This document shows positions 33,563 through 45,514 of a stretch of 64,000 nt of DNA, one piece after another. The notes beneath the pieces are model-generated. The model ran no database searches and was not told the origin of the DNA. It saw nothing but the letters and a program-made list of their open reading frames with translations. The translations under genes and the position numbers were made by a program. Numbering within the stretch: position 1 is the stretch's first letter; each line of letters starts with the position of its first letter. Source of the stretch: Saturnia japonica (Eukaryota > Arthropoda > Insecta > Lepidoptera > Saturniidae); the NCBI GenBank assembly GCA_033032175.1, contig CM065321.1, forward strand, positions 14,840,501 to 14,904,500, written 5' to 3'.

Positions 33563-35600
33563 AGTGATAGATATATATCGATAGTTGTTTCATTAGTGTT
33601 TGGAGATTTGTTTATAATATTATGCCCTAGCTGATAGAGTATATTAAAAAATTATAACATAAAGATAATTAAACTAAGTACAATCCAATAAAACTAACTT
33701 AAAAAACTGGCCAATTCGGAGTCCAACTCGCGCATCGAGGGTTTCGTAATTGTTTAGCTACATTCCCAAAAATATTTAGGTAACATCTGCGCACTTAGAG
33801 TTTTTAGACAGCGTAACCAGAAATTTTGAAAAGCTATTATCTTACCAAAAATACTACATTTTTAATTTTCTCTATCTAGTTTCTAAATCCTAGATACACG
33901 GTAGTGTGTCAGCCTAGTTCAAAAAGGGCGACACAAGCTAGCGTGTATATTTGCACGAACCTTTCCGAGCTACTTTCGACTCTTCCATAAGTCAAAAGCT
34001 ATTAGACCTACAAATTTTGAACGTTTAACCAGGTTGAACACCTAGAATCCCAAATTACACGAATAAGCCTATTATAGTTATTGAGCTATTAAAGTATGAA
34101 AAGTAGCATTTTTATCACTCAATAACTGACTCACTCATCAAAAACCTAGCCCACTTCTAGGTGACTCAGAAACTTGAAATATGGCATCAAGGTAGATCAT
34201 CAACCATGTTATACCAAGCATTCAAAGGAAAACATAAAAAACTTCATAAGAATACAATTTTGATTGAATAAACATTTTTTTCTTAATTCAATTAAATGTT
34301 GTAATCAAATTATTAATAAATTGTATTTAAACTTAAACCTTTCCGGTTTATGTTAATTGCGAATGATTGTTTTATCTCTGACTATATTTTTATAATAAAG
34401 CAAATCTCAGGAACTATCAATCAATTTTAAAAATATATTTTTGATAGCTATATTCAATACGAATAGTATAGACTAACAAACATTAGGCTACGCCTCTCAG
34501 AAAAGCCTTAAATATTGATTTTTATTAAGTAAGTCGGAAGTCAACGCGTTCCCGAACTGATTTATCCGAGTGCACTGGCGTAATGATTAGTGATCCGTAA
34601 ATAACAATACTCTTCAAAAATATTTGTCCTTAGTATGTATTAAAAAAAATACGTGATATGCATATGTCTATCTCTTATAAATAAGCCACAATAAATTTTT
34701 AAGTGAGAAACATTTATTGACAATTAAAAAGTGATTTTTGAGCATTATTTTCAGGTATGGTATATTAATCCATACGAACGAAAGCTACTTCATCAAACAA
34801 TTTTATGAAGATAAACTTTGCCCTTTACATAATGTTATTTGGACGAATATTTATGGCGTTATGTAAAAGTGAACCATTTTTGAGTTATCGTGGTTTTTAC
34901 CTTTTTTCAAAATAAGTCAAAAATGCAACATCAAAGCTTTATTTAAAAAAAGTATCAATTTAAATCTAATTTTTACTTCTGATTTATAAAAACGATTAAA
35001 CACTGGTTATTTATATATATTAAAAGTACAGTTATTGGTAAAAAATTGGGATGAAAAACGATATTATTTCAATATTATAATGTGATTTTTTCCACTAAAT
35101 TGCTTTAAAAATAAAAAAAAACGTTATGAAACTCGGCTTGCAGATGAAACCTTATGAAACATAACCGATTTCTTAGCTCTCCAATAATGTATAACAATTA
35201 GGAACTTATTTCAAAGAGACTGAAAAAAAATTGATCACAAATGAAGGAGGTGGAAATTCGCATTCGAACTACAAGGTTGTTTTTTTAAGGTATCCATAAT
35301 ATTAATTGAAAACAATACCCAATGTAAATATAACAAAAAATACAAATTTAAAATAAAATTTAGAAATATTAACAGTTTAGTAGTATTAACAATTAATAAT
35401 AAGTAACAATTAAGACATTTTGTAATTTAGCCAAATTAAAGTTCTCGCTTGAAGTGAAATCCTCTGTTGAGTAAGCAAAGTCGCATTCTTTTTCTGAGTT
35501 GTGACATAACTACCGAAGTAGTCAAATTCGCATCGCATTTGCTACGCACAGATAGCAGACAGGCAGAGTTACTTTCGCATTTATAACATTAAGTATGTAT
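33563..35600. other. Intergenic DNA between genes 2 and 3
   Basis: No gene seen. A Helitron-related block lies at about 34385-34860, similar to 11830-12290 ('aatattgatttttRttaagt', 'gtcgtaatgRttaRtgatNcgt' type matches). The rest is AT-rich and unassigned. Confidence 0.5.
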
Positions 35601-36091
35601 TACGACATATGACAAAGAGACATGGCGGAAATGGGTTGTTACATAATTCACGCTACCCATGCACCTACCATTGCTCATTACTTTATTACTTAATCTCTTT
35701 GTACCACAGCTTGGCAGTTTAATTAAGTCTCTTCACATCACCGTAACTACAAACTATCTGCGTCACAAACCACACGTGAAAAGCTTACTTAAGTTTGCTT
35801 CATTCTTCTGTTTAACATTGCAAGCTCGTGCCATAAATTGACATGATGGCCAGAGTTAATTAAAAACTAATCATTGAAAAAAAAATTATATTTTATTTAT
35901 ATGTAAATTGTGGATAGGTCATAACGACTTTAAATACCTACACATTTTTGCTTATAATTCGACGGCACAAAATATACATATATAAATTGATTGATGTTAC
36001 CGGGTCTTAAATGCCGAAACTATGATTAGTCGAATCCGCGCTGATAAAGCGAACGGTCCGTTTAATTTTTTTATATATAATTATTCCCAAT
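35600..36091 (+). promoter_or_regulatory. 5' flank of pseudogene 3, conserved with gene 2
   Basis: Carries the same ordered blocks as 14515-15313, including 'agtttaattaagtc', 'atcaccgtaactaca' and 'ctatgattagtcgaatccg' at about 36022-36040. The flank is better preserved than the exon it should drive. Confidence 0.45.
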
Positions 36092-37673
36092 TTTAATTAT
36101 TGTGGGTTTCGTTTCGGTGATTATGCTTTGCTTGCGCAACTTACTAAACTAACTTGCGACTAACTTTTTACTTGCGTAAGTTTTGGTAGGATAAGTTGAA
36201 CTTTTGAAACTGCAAATGTATTTAAGGATTGACCGTGTGATCTGTACGCTTTAGAACTTTTATATTGGTTTCGTCAACTATTGTAAAAAGAGAATAGTAT
36301 AATAGAATTCTCAACGATTTAAATCGCCTAGTGGATGAAACAGTTTTCTCAATATTAATACTTGGCTACGTTTATATTGGAGCATTTAGTTGCATTCCAA
36401 TAAAGGAACGAAATATTACTCGCATCATGTTAGGTTCATTATAATCCAACAACGGAGTTCACTTTCTGTTTCAACTCACATATATTTAAGCATTATTATC
36501 TAAGTAATAATAATAATCAATAGTATAATTTGCTAATATCAGTAAAATATTATGAAAAATATGTTCCTGTTCTTAACAGGATGTGGCTTGAGGTTGCTGT
36601 CAAGGTGAGCAACTAGGTCGTATTAGATGAAAAATCTACATTATATCTATTTACTTTATGTGTTTCGTGCTATTCCTCTTATTAAGTCTAAGCTTCTTAC
36701 CAGGTTTCACTAGTAGGAAATAATGAACAAGAAGAAATAAATTTTCACCGAAATTCCTTTGTCAACAACAACCGTGATTTTTTTTTACAAAAATAAGAAG
36801 TTTTGATATCGGAATCATGACTGACATTAATTGCTTCTCTTATATATTCGATAATATTTCAAGAAAGACGGATAATTGTTATTACTACATTATATAATAT
36901 TTGGTCACAATTTCTCGCCCATTCTTCCGCCTAATCTACTGCCGATTTTCCTTCTTTTTCCTCCTTTGGCAACCAATCTTAGTTAAGTAGGCCCAATTGT
37001 TCAAACTTTCCAGGGACTTTAGTTACATCTATGATTTAATGGTGCCCGTTATAATTTCCAACCCATTTCACTTGTGCACAACTAGCGCTTTGCCCACGGC
37101 TTCACTTGCGTCATAGTTGTGTTATTGACTATTACATGTCATTACTTGTATTATCAAAACGTTTTTTGGTACTACTGCCTTTGACTAATAGATGTCGTTA
37201 CTTTTATGATACAATCTGTCATCCCATCTTTTACACCCTTAGGTATTGAATTTGAAAAATCGATTAACCATGTCTTTACTTTCTTACTGAATTTTTAAAA
37301 TCTATCTTCAAAAAGGACGGATTTGTATAAAAAAGTTAATTTTCCTTTTCACCACCTTAAAGGTTTGAAATACCAAAAATCCTTTCCTTGGTGCTCACCT
37401 ACGGTGTAAGTGGAAACCGCGTCCAAATTTTCACGGTCCTAACCCAAGTAGTTTGGGATATCAGTTATCCTCTTATAATATAGTAAAGTGTAATATAAAT
37501 ATTATATAATATAAAATTCTACCAATATTACAAAATATATGATCAAATATAGCAAGTTTATGTATAAACAATTAAAACCACTACATGACTAAAATTACGC
37601 CAATTATCTTTGATGAGATAAGTTTTTATAGGTTTAACGCTTTTTGAGATAGAACGCAAAGAGTGCGAGGAGC

Positions 37674-38030
37674 TCAGCCATACACGTCAGAATGCAAGGT
37701 CAACCGCAAATTCCAATAAATAGTAGGATTTATAAAGTTTATTATTCGCTCGATATATTTGGTCTGCATCATTAACAATGCGAACAGCCCGTCTTTGTAA
37801 CCTGCCCAGAGCATCAAGGAGGTATTTGGCGGATACATCCCATTGATGCGAACAGTGTTCCATACATGGCCTAACATGTGCCTTGTAAAGAAAATACATT
37901 TGACTGGGCGTGAAAAACCGTCACACACTGACAGGATTCCGAGTCTCGGAGATGTAGTAGAAATCACACTCCCGATGTAATCCCTCGAGTTAAGGTCGCT
38001 GCGAATAACCATACCTAAGATATACATACA
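37674..38030 (-). pseudogene. LINE reverse transcriptase C-terminal fragment
   Basis: Minus-strand frames give ILGMVIRSDLNSRDYIG, then, after a frameshift near 37900, LYKAHVRPCMEHCSHQWD and LDALGRLQRRAVRIV. This is the C-terminal thumb region of CR1/Jockey-like LINE pol. It ends exactly against the start of the duplicated exon 2/3 segment of gene 3. Confidence 0.75.
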
Positions 38031-38032
38031 TA

Positions 38033-38440
38033 TTGAAGAAGATGCGCTCATTTGAGTTTCATCAAATATCGTTTAGTTTACAAAATTATAGTACTATTTC
38101 TGATTACACATTGGGTGTCTTAGATGATATGTTTTCGATGCTTTATATCGCTTTAGGTCGTCGCTTTTTCATTCACAGCATGGTTAAGCGAAGAACAAAT
38201 ACAAAATACAGGAAATAAATCAGTAACAATAGACACTGGGTATACTTTGGTAAGTTAATTTTTTGTTTATAATTTAATAATGAAGTCCTTTTAAATTCCA
38301 AATAAAATAAAGTACATATTTTTAGGAAGGTGACAAATGGGTTTGGGGATACGCTGGAATCTTAACACCGAGCGTAGTAAGTAAAGAAATCAAAAATTTG
38401 AAGTAGGTACAATTAAACCATTACGATAATAAAAAAAAAA
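38033..38440 (+). repeat. Gene 3 exon 2/3 segment, copy A
   Basis: About 400 bp with two intact exons (38179-38249 and 38326-38376) that is repeated almost unchanged at 43592-43985. This copy has an open exon 2 and a proper CAG acceptor. Confidence 0.85.
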
Positions 38441-38639
38441 TATAATAGAACCATATGAACTCCATTCAGTTGTCTCGGTATTAAAAATATGAGGGTTGTA
38501 TATAACTGATTAACAAAAAAAAATGTATATTAATTTAATTTATGGTGTTATTCAATTCACTTATTGAAGCGCACCTCTCCTCTCATCTTTAGTCTCTACA
38601 TAAACCGGTTGATCGTTAAATTAAGCAACACTTATCTAG

Positions 38640-39160
38640 GTTGTTATGTAAAAGGAATATGCTTCAACAATTAGTTACGCTGAGCCCTTTATTTAACTCC
38701 ATATTAAGGCTACTTTCGAAGTGCAAGAAATATGCCGAGGCCCATGAACTCAGAACATATATTAAGGAAAGTGAGGTACTAGTCTTTATGGCAGGCACTA
38801 AAACCGGTCGCACTACAATTGAAAGTTTGCGGATGTCCCTTAAAGCATGTCACTAGTTTCAAGTATCGAAGACACTGTGTTTCCGACGTCTTAAAAGATA
38901 GCCTGGATATTCTAATATGTTGGCACGCACATTTGCTGAATGCTTGACTGTTGTGAAGGTTGCACTGAGGAGCCAGCTGTCGCCAGAGGTCTTTCCAAAC
39001 CGTTATGACCTGAAGACCTTCAAGAAGAGAGCTTATTATTTCGTAAAAGGCCGGCAACGTATCTACGAGTCCTCTGGTATTGCGGAAGTTGTGGGTGGCG
39101 GTGATCACTTTCCATCAGATGCACCAGATGCCTGTTTGCTCCCATTTTATCATTAAAAAA
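38640..39160 (+). pseudogene. CR1/Jockey-like LINE C-terminal fragment
   Basis: The last part reads SPEVFPNRYDLKTFKKRAYY, then KGRQRI and PDACLLPFYH, the usual C terminus of a lepidopteran LINE pol. The upstream part (38641-38856) has no recognised similarity. Confidence 0.6.
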
Positions 39161-39716
39161 ATTTGTCAGTCGTTCTACACATGCAGTCTGTGAGTCAACT
39201 ACACGCAACGGGCATATAACGCTCTACGCTTACAATAGAGGCGAGAACTGATGGCTTTCATACCATCATGCGCAGGGTACGCCCAACCTTAATAACCGTT
39301 ATGAGTTGCTTAACGAGACGGTGTTTTTCGTGCCTCTCCCAAGTTTAAATATGTTTTTTAATGTAGTACTGAATTTCTAGTTTCCGAAAATTGTTATATT
39401 CACTAAATGAGTTGTTGTTGAACACTATATGTATCGTGTAACATAATAAATTTGGTGTAAAAGTGACTAAATATAAATAATTATTCAAAAGTGCAAAATT
39501 TAACGATCTATTACTTCAAATTATAACATGCTTGAACAAAACGCGTAAGCGCCGCTATATGCATGGCGCTTACGTCATTATGACCGCGCACTCAATTGCA
39601 GCAACTTCGCCATTGTTAAATCGCTTGAGTTGAGAAGTTGTATATGATTTTATGTTGCTAACGTCTACAACGCATTCAAAACATACAGTGACTAAAAGTA
39701 TAATATTGAATTAACT

Positions 39717-40770
39717 ATGACTGGTAAATGTAATGCATGTCGCAAAGATGTAGATAATTCGCCCAGTTATAAATGCACTGTATGTAGTCTTTATTACCAT
39801 AGTCTATGTATTGTTAATTCTAAAAGTAAGGCATCAATAGATAAGAAAACTTGGATATATCCACAAAGTCTGATTGCAAACAGAAAATCCAACAGTAACA
39901 GGGATGAAACTCCTATTAAATTGCAAAAACTATCAGCACCCGTTGAAGAAGATTACATGGAAATCAGTTCCTCTTCCGCAAACCAAACCAATACTGCGAT
40001 TCTTGACGTTGTGCGTACTGAAATTAATATTTCTATACGAAAGGCTATTGGCCGTGAACTTTCTACAATACGTGGAGACCTTAGTTTACTGCGCGACTTG
40101 AAAGAGTCTGTGGAATATTTATCGCAACAATTTGATTTGTTAAACTTTATGGCCAAGGATAATCTGATAGACATTAAAAAGCTTAAACAGGAAAATAATT
40201 CACTACGCATTGAAGTCTCCGATCTTAAACAAAAAGTTAACCAAATAGAAAAACAAACCCGTGAAAATAATTTAGAAATTCAAGGCGTACATGAACACCG
40301 TTCAGAAAACCTTAATATTATAGTCTCACAGCTGGGTACTATTATTTCACGCCCATTCTTGACTCGGAGATAATAAAATTCATAGAGTTGCTAAGGTCAA
40401 CAGCGTATCGAATCGCCCAAAAACGATTATTGTAAAACTACCAACTTCTAAAATCCGCGACGAAGTTCTAGCAGCTACTACTAAATACAATAAAAGCCAT
40501 AATAATGATAAGCTAGCGTCATCACACCTTGGAATTGGAGGACCCAAGTTACCAGTGTATGTCTGCGAGCATCTCTCCCCATTTCATAAAAACCTACATG
40601 CGTTGGCAAGACAAAAAGCCAAAGAGTACTCTTTCAAGTTTGTGTGGGTTAGAGGTGGAAGAATTTTTATTGCGCAAAGACGAAAGAACCAAAGTAATTG
40701 CAATCAGAGACGAGACGTGTTTCAACAACCTACTCTTAACCTTAACAAAATCCTAATTATTTTTACCATT
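39717..40770 (+). pseudogene. LINE ORF1 protein (zinc finger, coiled coil, RRM-like), one frameshift
   Basis: The frame from ATG 39717 to 40373 gives a PHD-like Cys/His finger (CNACRKDVDNSPSYKCTVC, then YYHSLC) at residues about 5-30, a charged coiled coil around residues 150-200 (KKLKQENNSLRIEVSDLKQK) and ENNLEIQGV. After a frameshift near 40365 the other frame continues with RPKTIIVKLPT, SHLGIGGPKLPVYVCEHLS and FVWVRGGRIFIAQ, the C-terminal domain usual for LINE ORF1 nucleic-acid chaperones. Confidence 0.75.
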
Positions 40771-40827
40771 TTTCTTTCCTTTTTTTTTCACTCTTGTATT
40801 TATTATATAATTTCTGATATTTAATTT

Positions 40828-41679
40828 GTGACTGACATTGTTTGTTATTATCAAAATGTTAGAGGTCTAAGAACGAAAACTACAGAATTTTACCTGAATT
40901 GCTTAAATAACTATGACATAATTTGCCTAACAGAAACATTTCTTAACTCTGGAATCTTTGATAGCGAATTGTTTAACACAAGATACGATGTTTTTCGTAG
41001 GGATAGAAACTCCACTGGTTTTAATTCGGGGAGGATGGTGGGGGTGTTTTAATAGCAACAGCCAAGCATCTCCATGCAAAACGAGAGTTTAAGTTGGAAT
41101 CTGTCTGTGAAGATCTTTGGGTCTCCATTAAGTTTCAGAAGGGCCTAAATTAAAAAAAAAAATTTGTTTGCTGCTTTTACTTTTCCTCCGCCAGTAGAAT
41201 TAAATGAAATATCAACTTTCTGTGAAAACCATGGCCTTGCATTAGATAATTCTTTAATTGTCGGAGATTTCAACCTTAATTTTATATCATGGTACCTAAG
41301 CGTTGATAATGATTTGAAACCAATTATCCATTCTCGTTTTGAGTTGGGGCAATAGTTTGTGGACTTTTTAACCCTACATGATTTTGAACAATTTAATAAT
41401 GTGCACAACCGTAATGATAGAATTTTAGACTTAATTATCAGCGATAAAACTGTTTCATTTACGGAATGTAATAGACCTCTTTCGAAGGTTGATACACATC
41501 ACCCACCATTAATAATTGAAATAAAGTTGCAGTCTAAAGTTGACACATTAAAGCCATTATCTCACAAAAGGCCAAATTTTATTAAAGCTAAATACTATGA
41601 GATATGTTCTGATTTGAGTGAACTGGATTGGTCGGAGATTTTATCGGATGATATGAATGTTGATACAATGGTTTCATAA
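40828..41679 (+). pseudogene. LINE ORF2 N-terminal AP-endonuclease, frameshifted
   Basis: Starts IVCYYQNVRGLRTKT with LTETFLNSGI (catalytic Glu), FRRDRN, then after frame changes VGDFNLNF (catalytic Asp/Asn block) and LIISDK ... HHPPLIIEI (catalytic His block). At least two frame changes (about 41040-41160 and 41356) make it inactive. Confidence 0.8.
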
Positions 41680-42046
41680 TTATACGTAGTACTGAAAGAT
41701 ATAGTAGATAAGTTTATACCAATGCAGAAAAATAAATCTACTCGTGACCAGTTTGGTTCTCAAAAATTTAAAAAAAGTAATTAAAGAGAAGGAGAAATTT
41801 AGACTAAAGTTTAAAAAATATAAGAACCCAAGAGACAAGCTCACATTTCAATTACTAAGAATCGATGTCTGAAACTTATAAAAGAGACTATAGAATATAC
41901 ATTATGGAAATAGAACGTAAATTAAATCAATATTAAATGCTTTTGGCGAGTAAATTAAGGATTTAACAAATCTGATATTCCCAAAAGTTCATCTTGTAAA
42001 TACTATTGCGAATAAAGGCCTGACATCGTTAACTTATTTGCTACTT

Positions 42047-43591
42047 GTTCAGACATCGATCAGTTACGCTTTTATTATAAGTATAGATGTAGATATGGTG
42101 GTCGCGATCCCTACCACCCAACTATATTATTACATATACACCGACTGATCTTTGCCAAGTCCGGTGAAGCTGTAAAAGCCGCAGCGGCTCTGTTTTAGGA
42201 TAGGGCCCTAAGGCTAACAGAGTAGTCAATTCTAAAAAAAAAAAAATGAATTTTCATATCCCTAAATTGAGAAATAGTGGGTTTTTCATACAAAATTTCA
42301 TCCCCTATTTGACCCCTTAATGTTTTATCTTTGCGCCATAAGGTACCCTATGTCCGCCTCCAAGGTCCAATATATCTCTATTCATCAAAATTGGTTTAAC
42401 GGGTTCTTCGTACAAACCTTCATCCCCTATTTCACCCATTAAAGTTTTATTTTCACCACATAAGGTAGCCAAAGTCTTTCTCCAAAGTCCAACATATCTC
42501 AACCACCTCAACCTCACCAAAACTCATCAAATTTGGGTTCTTCATAAGAATTTTCGCCTCCATTTCACCCCTTCCAATATTTTTTCCAAAAGTAGCCTAT
42601 GTCCTTTTGCAACCAAAATTCATCAAAATTGGTTCAGCGGTCTAGTCGTGAAAATGTCATTTTCTATGTTGTAATTTACCAATTAAAATACTAACGTTAA
42701 ATTATTACCCAACAGCAAAATAACGACAACAGTTTATAATAATCAATTTTTGAAATGAATTCTCTTTCCCTATATACCTGTAATAAATTCTCTCTCTCTC
42801 TATATCTTTCTATGCTTATCTGTAATAACTGATACTTTAGTAAAGTAAAAATTACAACAGATCGATTGTTGTGATTCCCTTTTAATTTTCTATATTAGGA
42901 ATTGTTATATTGTTAATACAAATGCGAAAGTGAATCGAAAAAAAATCAATTTTTGAGAGATCAATCTTTTAGACATCGATTTTTTTGGGAATTGATTCAT
43001 AAGAGTTCGATGCGAATCAATCTTTTTCGAAATGAATTGCCATCCCTAGCAGTGGCGCAGCTATATTCAATTGACATATATCCAGCATATGTTGACCCCC
43101 TTTTAATATGATTTATCACATAGATCTGAGATCAACTTATATTGCAAATTTGCAATTTTTAAACTCTTCATTTTTTAACTTTATGAAAGGTTTCGATCAT
43201 CATCGTTTTACAAATCATAATATACAGATAACTAAAATTTCAGTCAATTCAACTGAAGAGCTATTTTATAGCATTTTTATCAAAAAAAATGTTCGACGTG
43301 ATTTTTTAAATTGATATAACTTTTTTATTTATGAACTTATTGAAGTAAAACAAACACTAAATGTTAAGTGAAATTTACCAGAATATATTAGTGAAAACCG
43401 TTTCCAAATCGGTTATGCCGTTTCTGAGATTAGCGCGCACAAAAGATGGCAAACAGACAAACAGACAAAAATTCTAAAAATCATTGTTTTGGGTTCTCCT
43501 GCGTTGATAGAGACCCCCAATAATAGTTTTTCTCATATATCTTCTATGTACAGACATCGATCAGTTACGTTTTTATTATATGTATAGAAGA
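42047..43591 (-). repeat. Composite insert: repeat X copy 2, minisatellite unit and LINE tail
   Basis: 42247-43591 is repeat X reversed relative to 9966-11300. To its left lie a LINE-type tail with a 13-bp A-run (about 42150-42246), one reversed ~60-bp piece of the 109-bp minisatellite (about 42090-42150) and a short second copy of the X terminus ('cagacatcgatcagttacg' at 42053). The order X then minisatellite is the same as in gene 1. Confidence 0.65.
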
Positions 43592-44025
43592 TGCGCACAT
43601 CTGAGTTTCATCAAATATCGTTTAGTTTATAAAATTATAGTACTATTTCTGATTACACATTGGGTGTCTTTGATGATATGTTTTCGATGCTTTATATCGC
43701 TTTAGATCGTTGCTTTTTCATTCAAAGCATGGTTAAGCGAAGAACAAATATAAAATACAGGAAATAAATCAGTAACAATAGACACTGGGTATACTTTGGT
43801 AAGTTAATTTTTTGTTTATAATTTAATAATGAAGTCCTTTTAAATTCCAAATAAAATAAAGTACATATTTTTAGGAAGGTGACAAATGGGTTTGGGGATA
43901 CGCTGGAATCTTGACACCGAGCGTAGTAAGTAAAGAAATCAAAAATTTGAAGTAGGTACAATTAAACCATTACGATAATCTCAAAAGATCTACCTAGACA
44001 CCAAACTCCATTCAGTTTTTATAAC
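43592..44025 (+). repeat. Gene 3 exon 2/3 segment, copy B (dead)
   Basis: Near-identical to 38033-38440. The exon 2 copy (43728-43798) has a TAA stop where copy A has CAA (Gln), and its acceptor reads AAG instead of CAG. The exon 3 copy (43875-43925) is intact. The segment is bounded by repeat X on the left and a LINE reverse transcriptase on the right. Confidence 0.85.
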
Positions 44026-44029
44026 TGAA

Positions 44030-45425
44030 ATTGATAAGGGTAATTCGGTTGATGCTCTATATACTGACTTTAGCAAAGCGTTTGATAAAGTCAATCATAC
44101 ATTATTGCTAGCTAAACTGGAGAGTTTTGGTATTGCTGGAAACCTTTTGCAGTGGTTCAAGTCTTATCTTGTTCATCGAAAAAATTATGTCACGGTCAAT
44201 GGTTATGTCTCTAATTACTTCACACCAACTTCCGGCGTTCCTCAAGGATCCCATTTGGGACCCATTTTATTTCTTATTTTTGTAGATGATGTTGTAAAAG
44301 AAATTAAATATTCAAACTACCTTCTATTTGCTGACGATCTTAAAATTTATAAAAAAAATAACTAACAGTACTGACGCATATTACCTCCAACAAGATCTTA
44401 ATAATGTAAATAAGTTGAGCAAAAACAATAACATGTATTTAAATATTTCAAAATGTAGTCATATCCAATTTAGTCGTAAGCGGAAAAATAAAATAAAAAC
44501 ATCATACGAATTAAATGGGTCTATTTTGAAAGAATTTAGTGTAATTCGCGACCTTGGTGTAGTGATGGATTCGGAACTGCGTTTTGTTAGTCATGTGGAT
44601 TCCGTTGTAAATAAGGCGTTTAGAATGCTTGGATTTATTTCTCGAAATTTTAAGGATTTCAGATGCGTGACTTCAAAAATGATTATTTATAACGCTCTTG
44701 TAAGAAGTCAGCTGGAATTTAATTGCATAATTTGGAATCCTATTTACGCAGTACATGTAAATAATATAGAACGGGTTCAAAAACGATTCTTTCGACAAAT
44801 CTGTGCTCAGCACCATATGGTCCCATGCAATAATAGTTACGAGGAGCGTTTAAAAAAGTTAAACTGTCTTTCTCTTCAAGCCAGACGGTCTATGTTTGAA
44901 ATATTATTTTTGTATAAAATACTGAATGACTTGGTTGACAGTCCGGATATTTTACAGAGAATTTCATTTAAGGTACCACGTCCAAATTCTTGATCTTGCA
45001 CATATGTTCCTTTCGCTTGTAACTTCATACGTACTAACTTAGGCATGCAGTCTCCTATATGGCGCATATCGAAGACATTTAATGAAATTTACGACCAAAG
45101 TCTAGACATATTCTTCAGTTCTTTGACCTCTCTTAAATCCTATATCTTTAAAATTCTCCAATTATGACATGATTGAGTATTTATATTATTAACATTATTT
45201 TGTATTATTATTGTTTGCTTTTAATTATTGTTATTATTTTTATCAAGTTTGTTAACATAGTACTATATCGAAAATTGTTGCATGCTGTGCTCGCCTGTAA
45301 GTGGAGTACTACATAATTATTGAGATGTATTCGTATAACTAAAATATAATCATGTATCATATGTTGTGGCTCTGTTGGCGTGCCAAATAAATAAATAAAA
45401 ATAAAAATAAAAATAATAATAAACC
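44030..45425 (+). pseudogene. LINE reverse transcriptase, 3' half with (AAAT)n tail
   Basis: Blocks in order: DALYTDFSKAFDKVNH, SGVPQGSHLGPILFLIFVDD, LLFADDLKIYK (catalytic FADD), then after a frameshift in an A-run near 44350 NISKCSHIQFSRKRK, DLGVVMDSELRF, RSQLEFNCIIWNP and RLKKLNCLSLQARR. The 3' end is a UTR with an 'aataaataaaaataaa' microsatellite. A 5'-truncated, nearly identical copy lies at 54608-55306 (-). About 450 bp of pol expected between 42045 and here is missing. Confidence 0.85.
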
Positions 45426-45514
45426 TTATCAGTATCCTAAGAGCTGTAGCAGACAGGTGAGACAGTCTGATATTGGAACTTTGAGTACGCTTACATGCCA
45501 CTATGGCGTTCCAT

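Larger units (their letters stand above)
39560..42045 (+). mobile_element. CR1/Jockey-superfamily LINE, 5' half with ORF1 and endonuclease
   Basis: ORF1 is followed after about 50 bp by the start of ORF2. The element stops near 42045 within the linker after the endonuclease (block DIVNLFATC), where unrelated sequence begins. A related 3' half starts at about 44030. The clade (CR1, L2, Kiri or Daphne type) cannot be fixed by eye. Confidence 0.7.

Noticed and set aside
39546..39580. 9-bp perfect hairpin (gtaagcgcc ... ggcgcttac)
   Set aside because: Short and without a nearby gene start or known motif; likely part of the LINE 5' untranslated region or chance.
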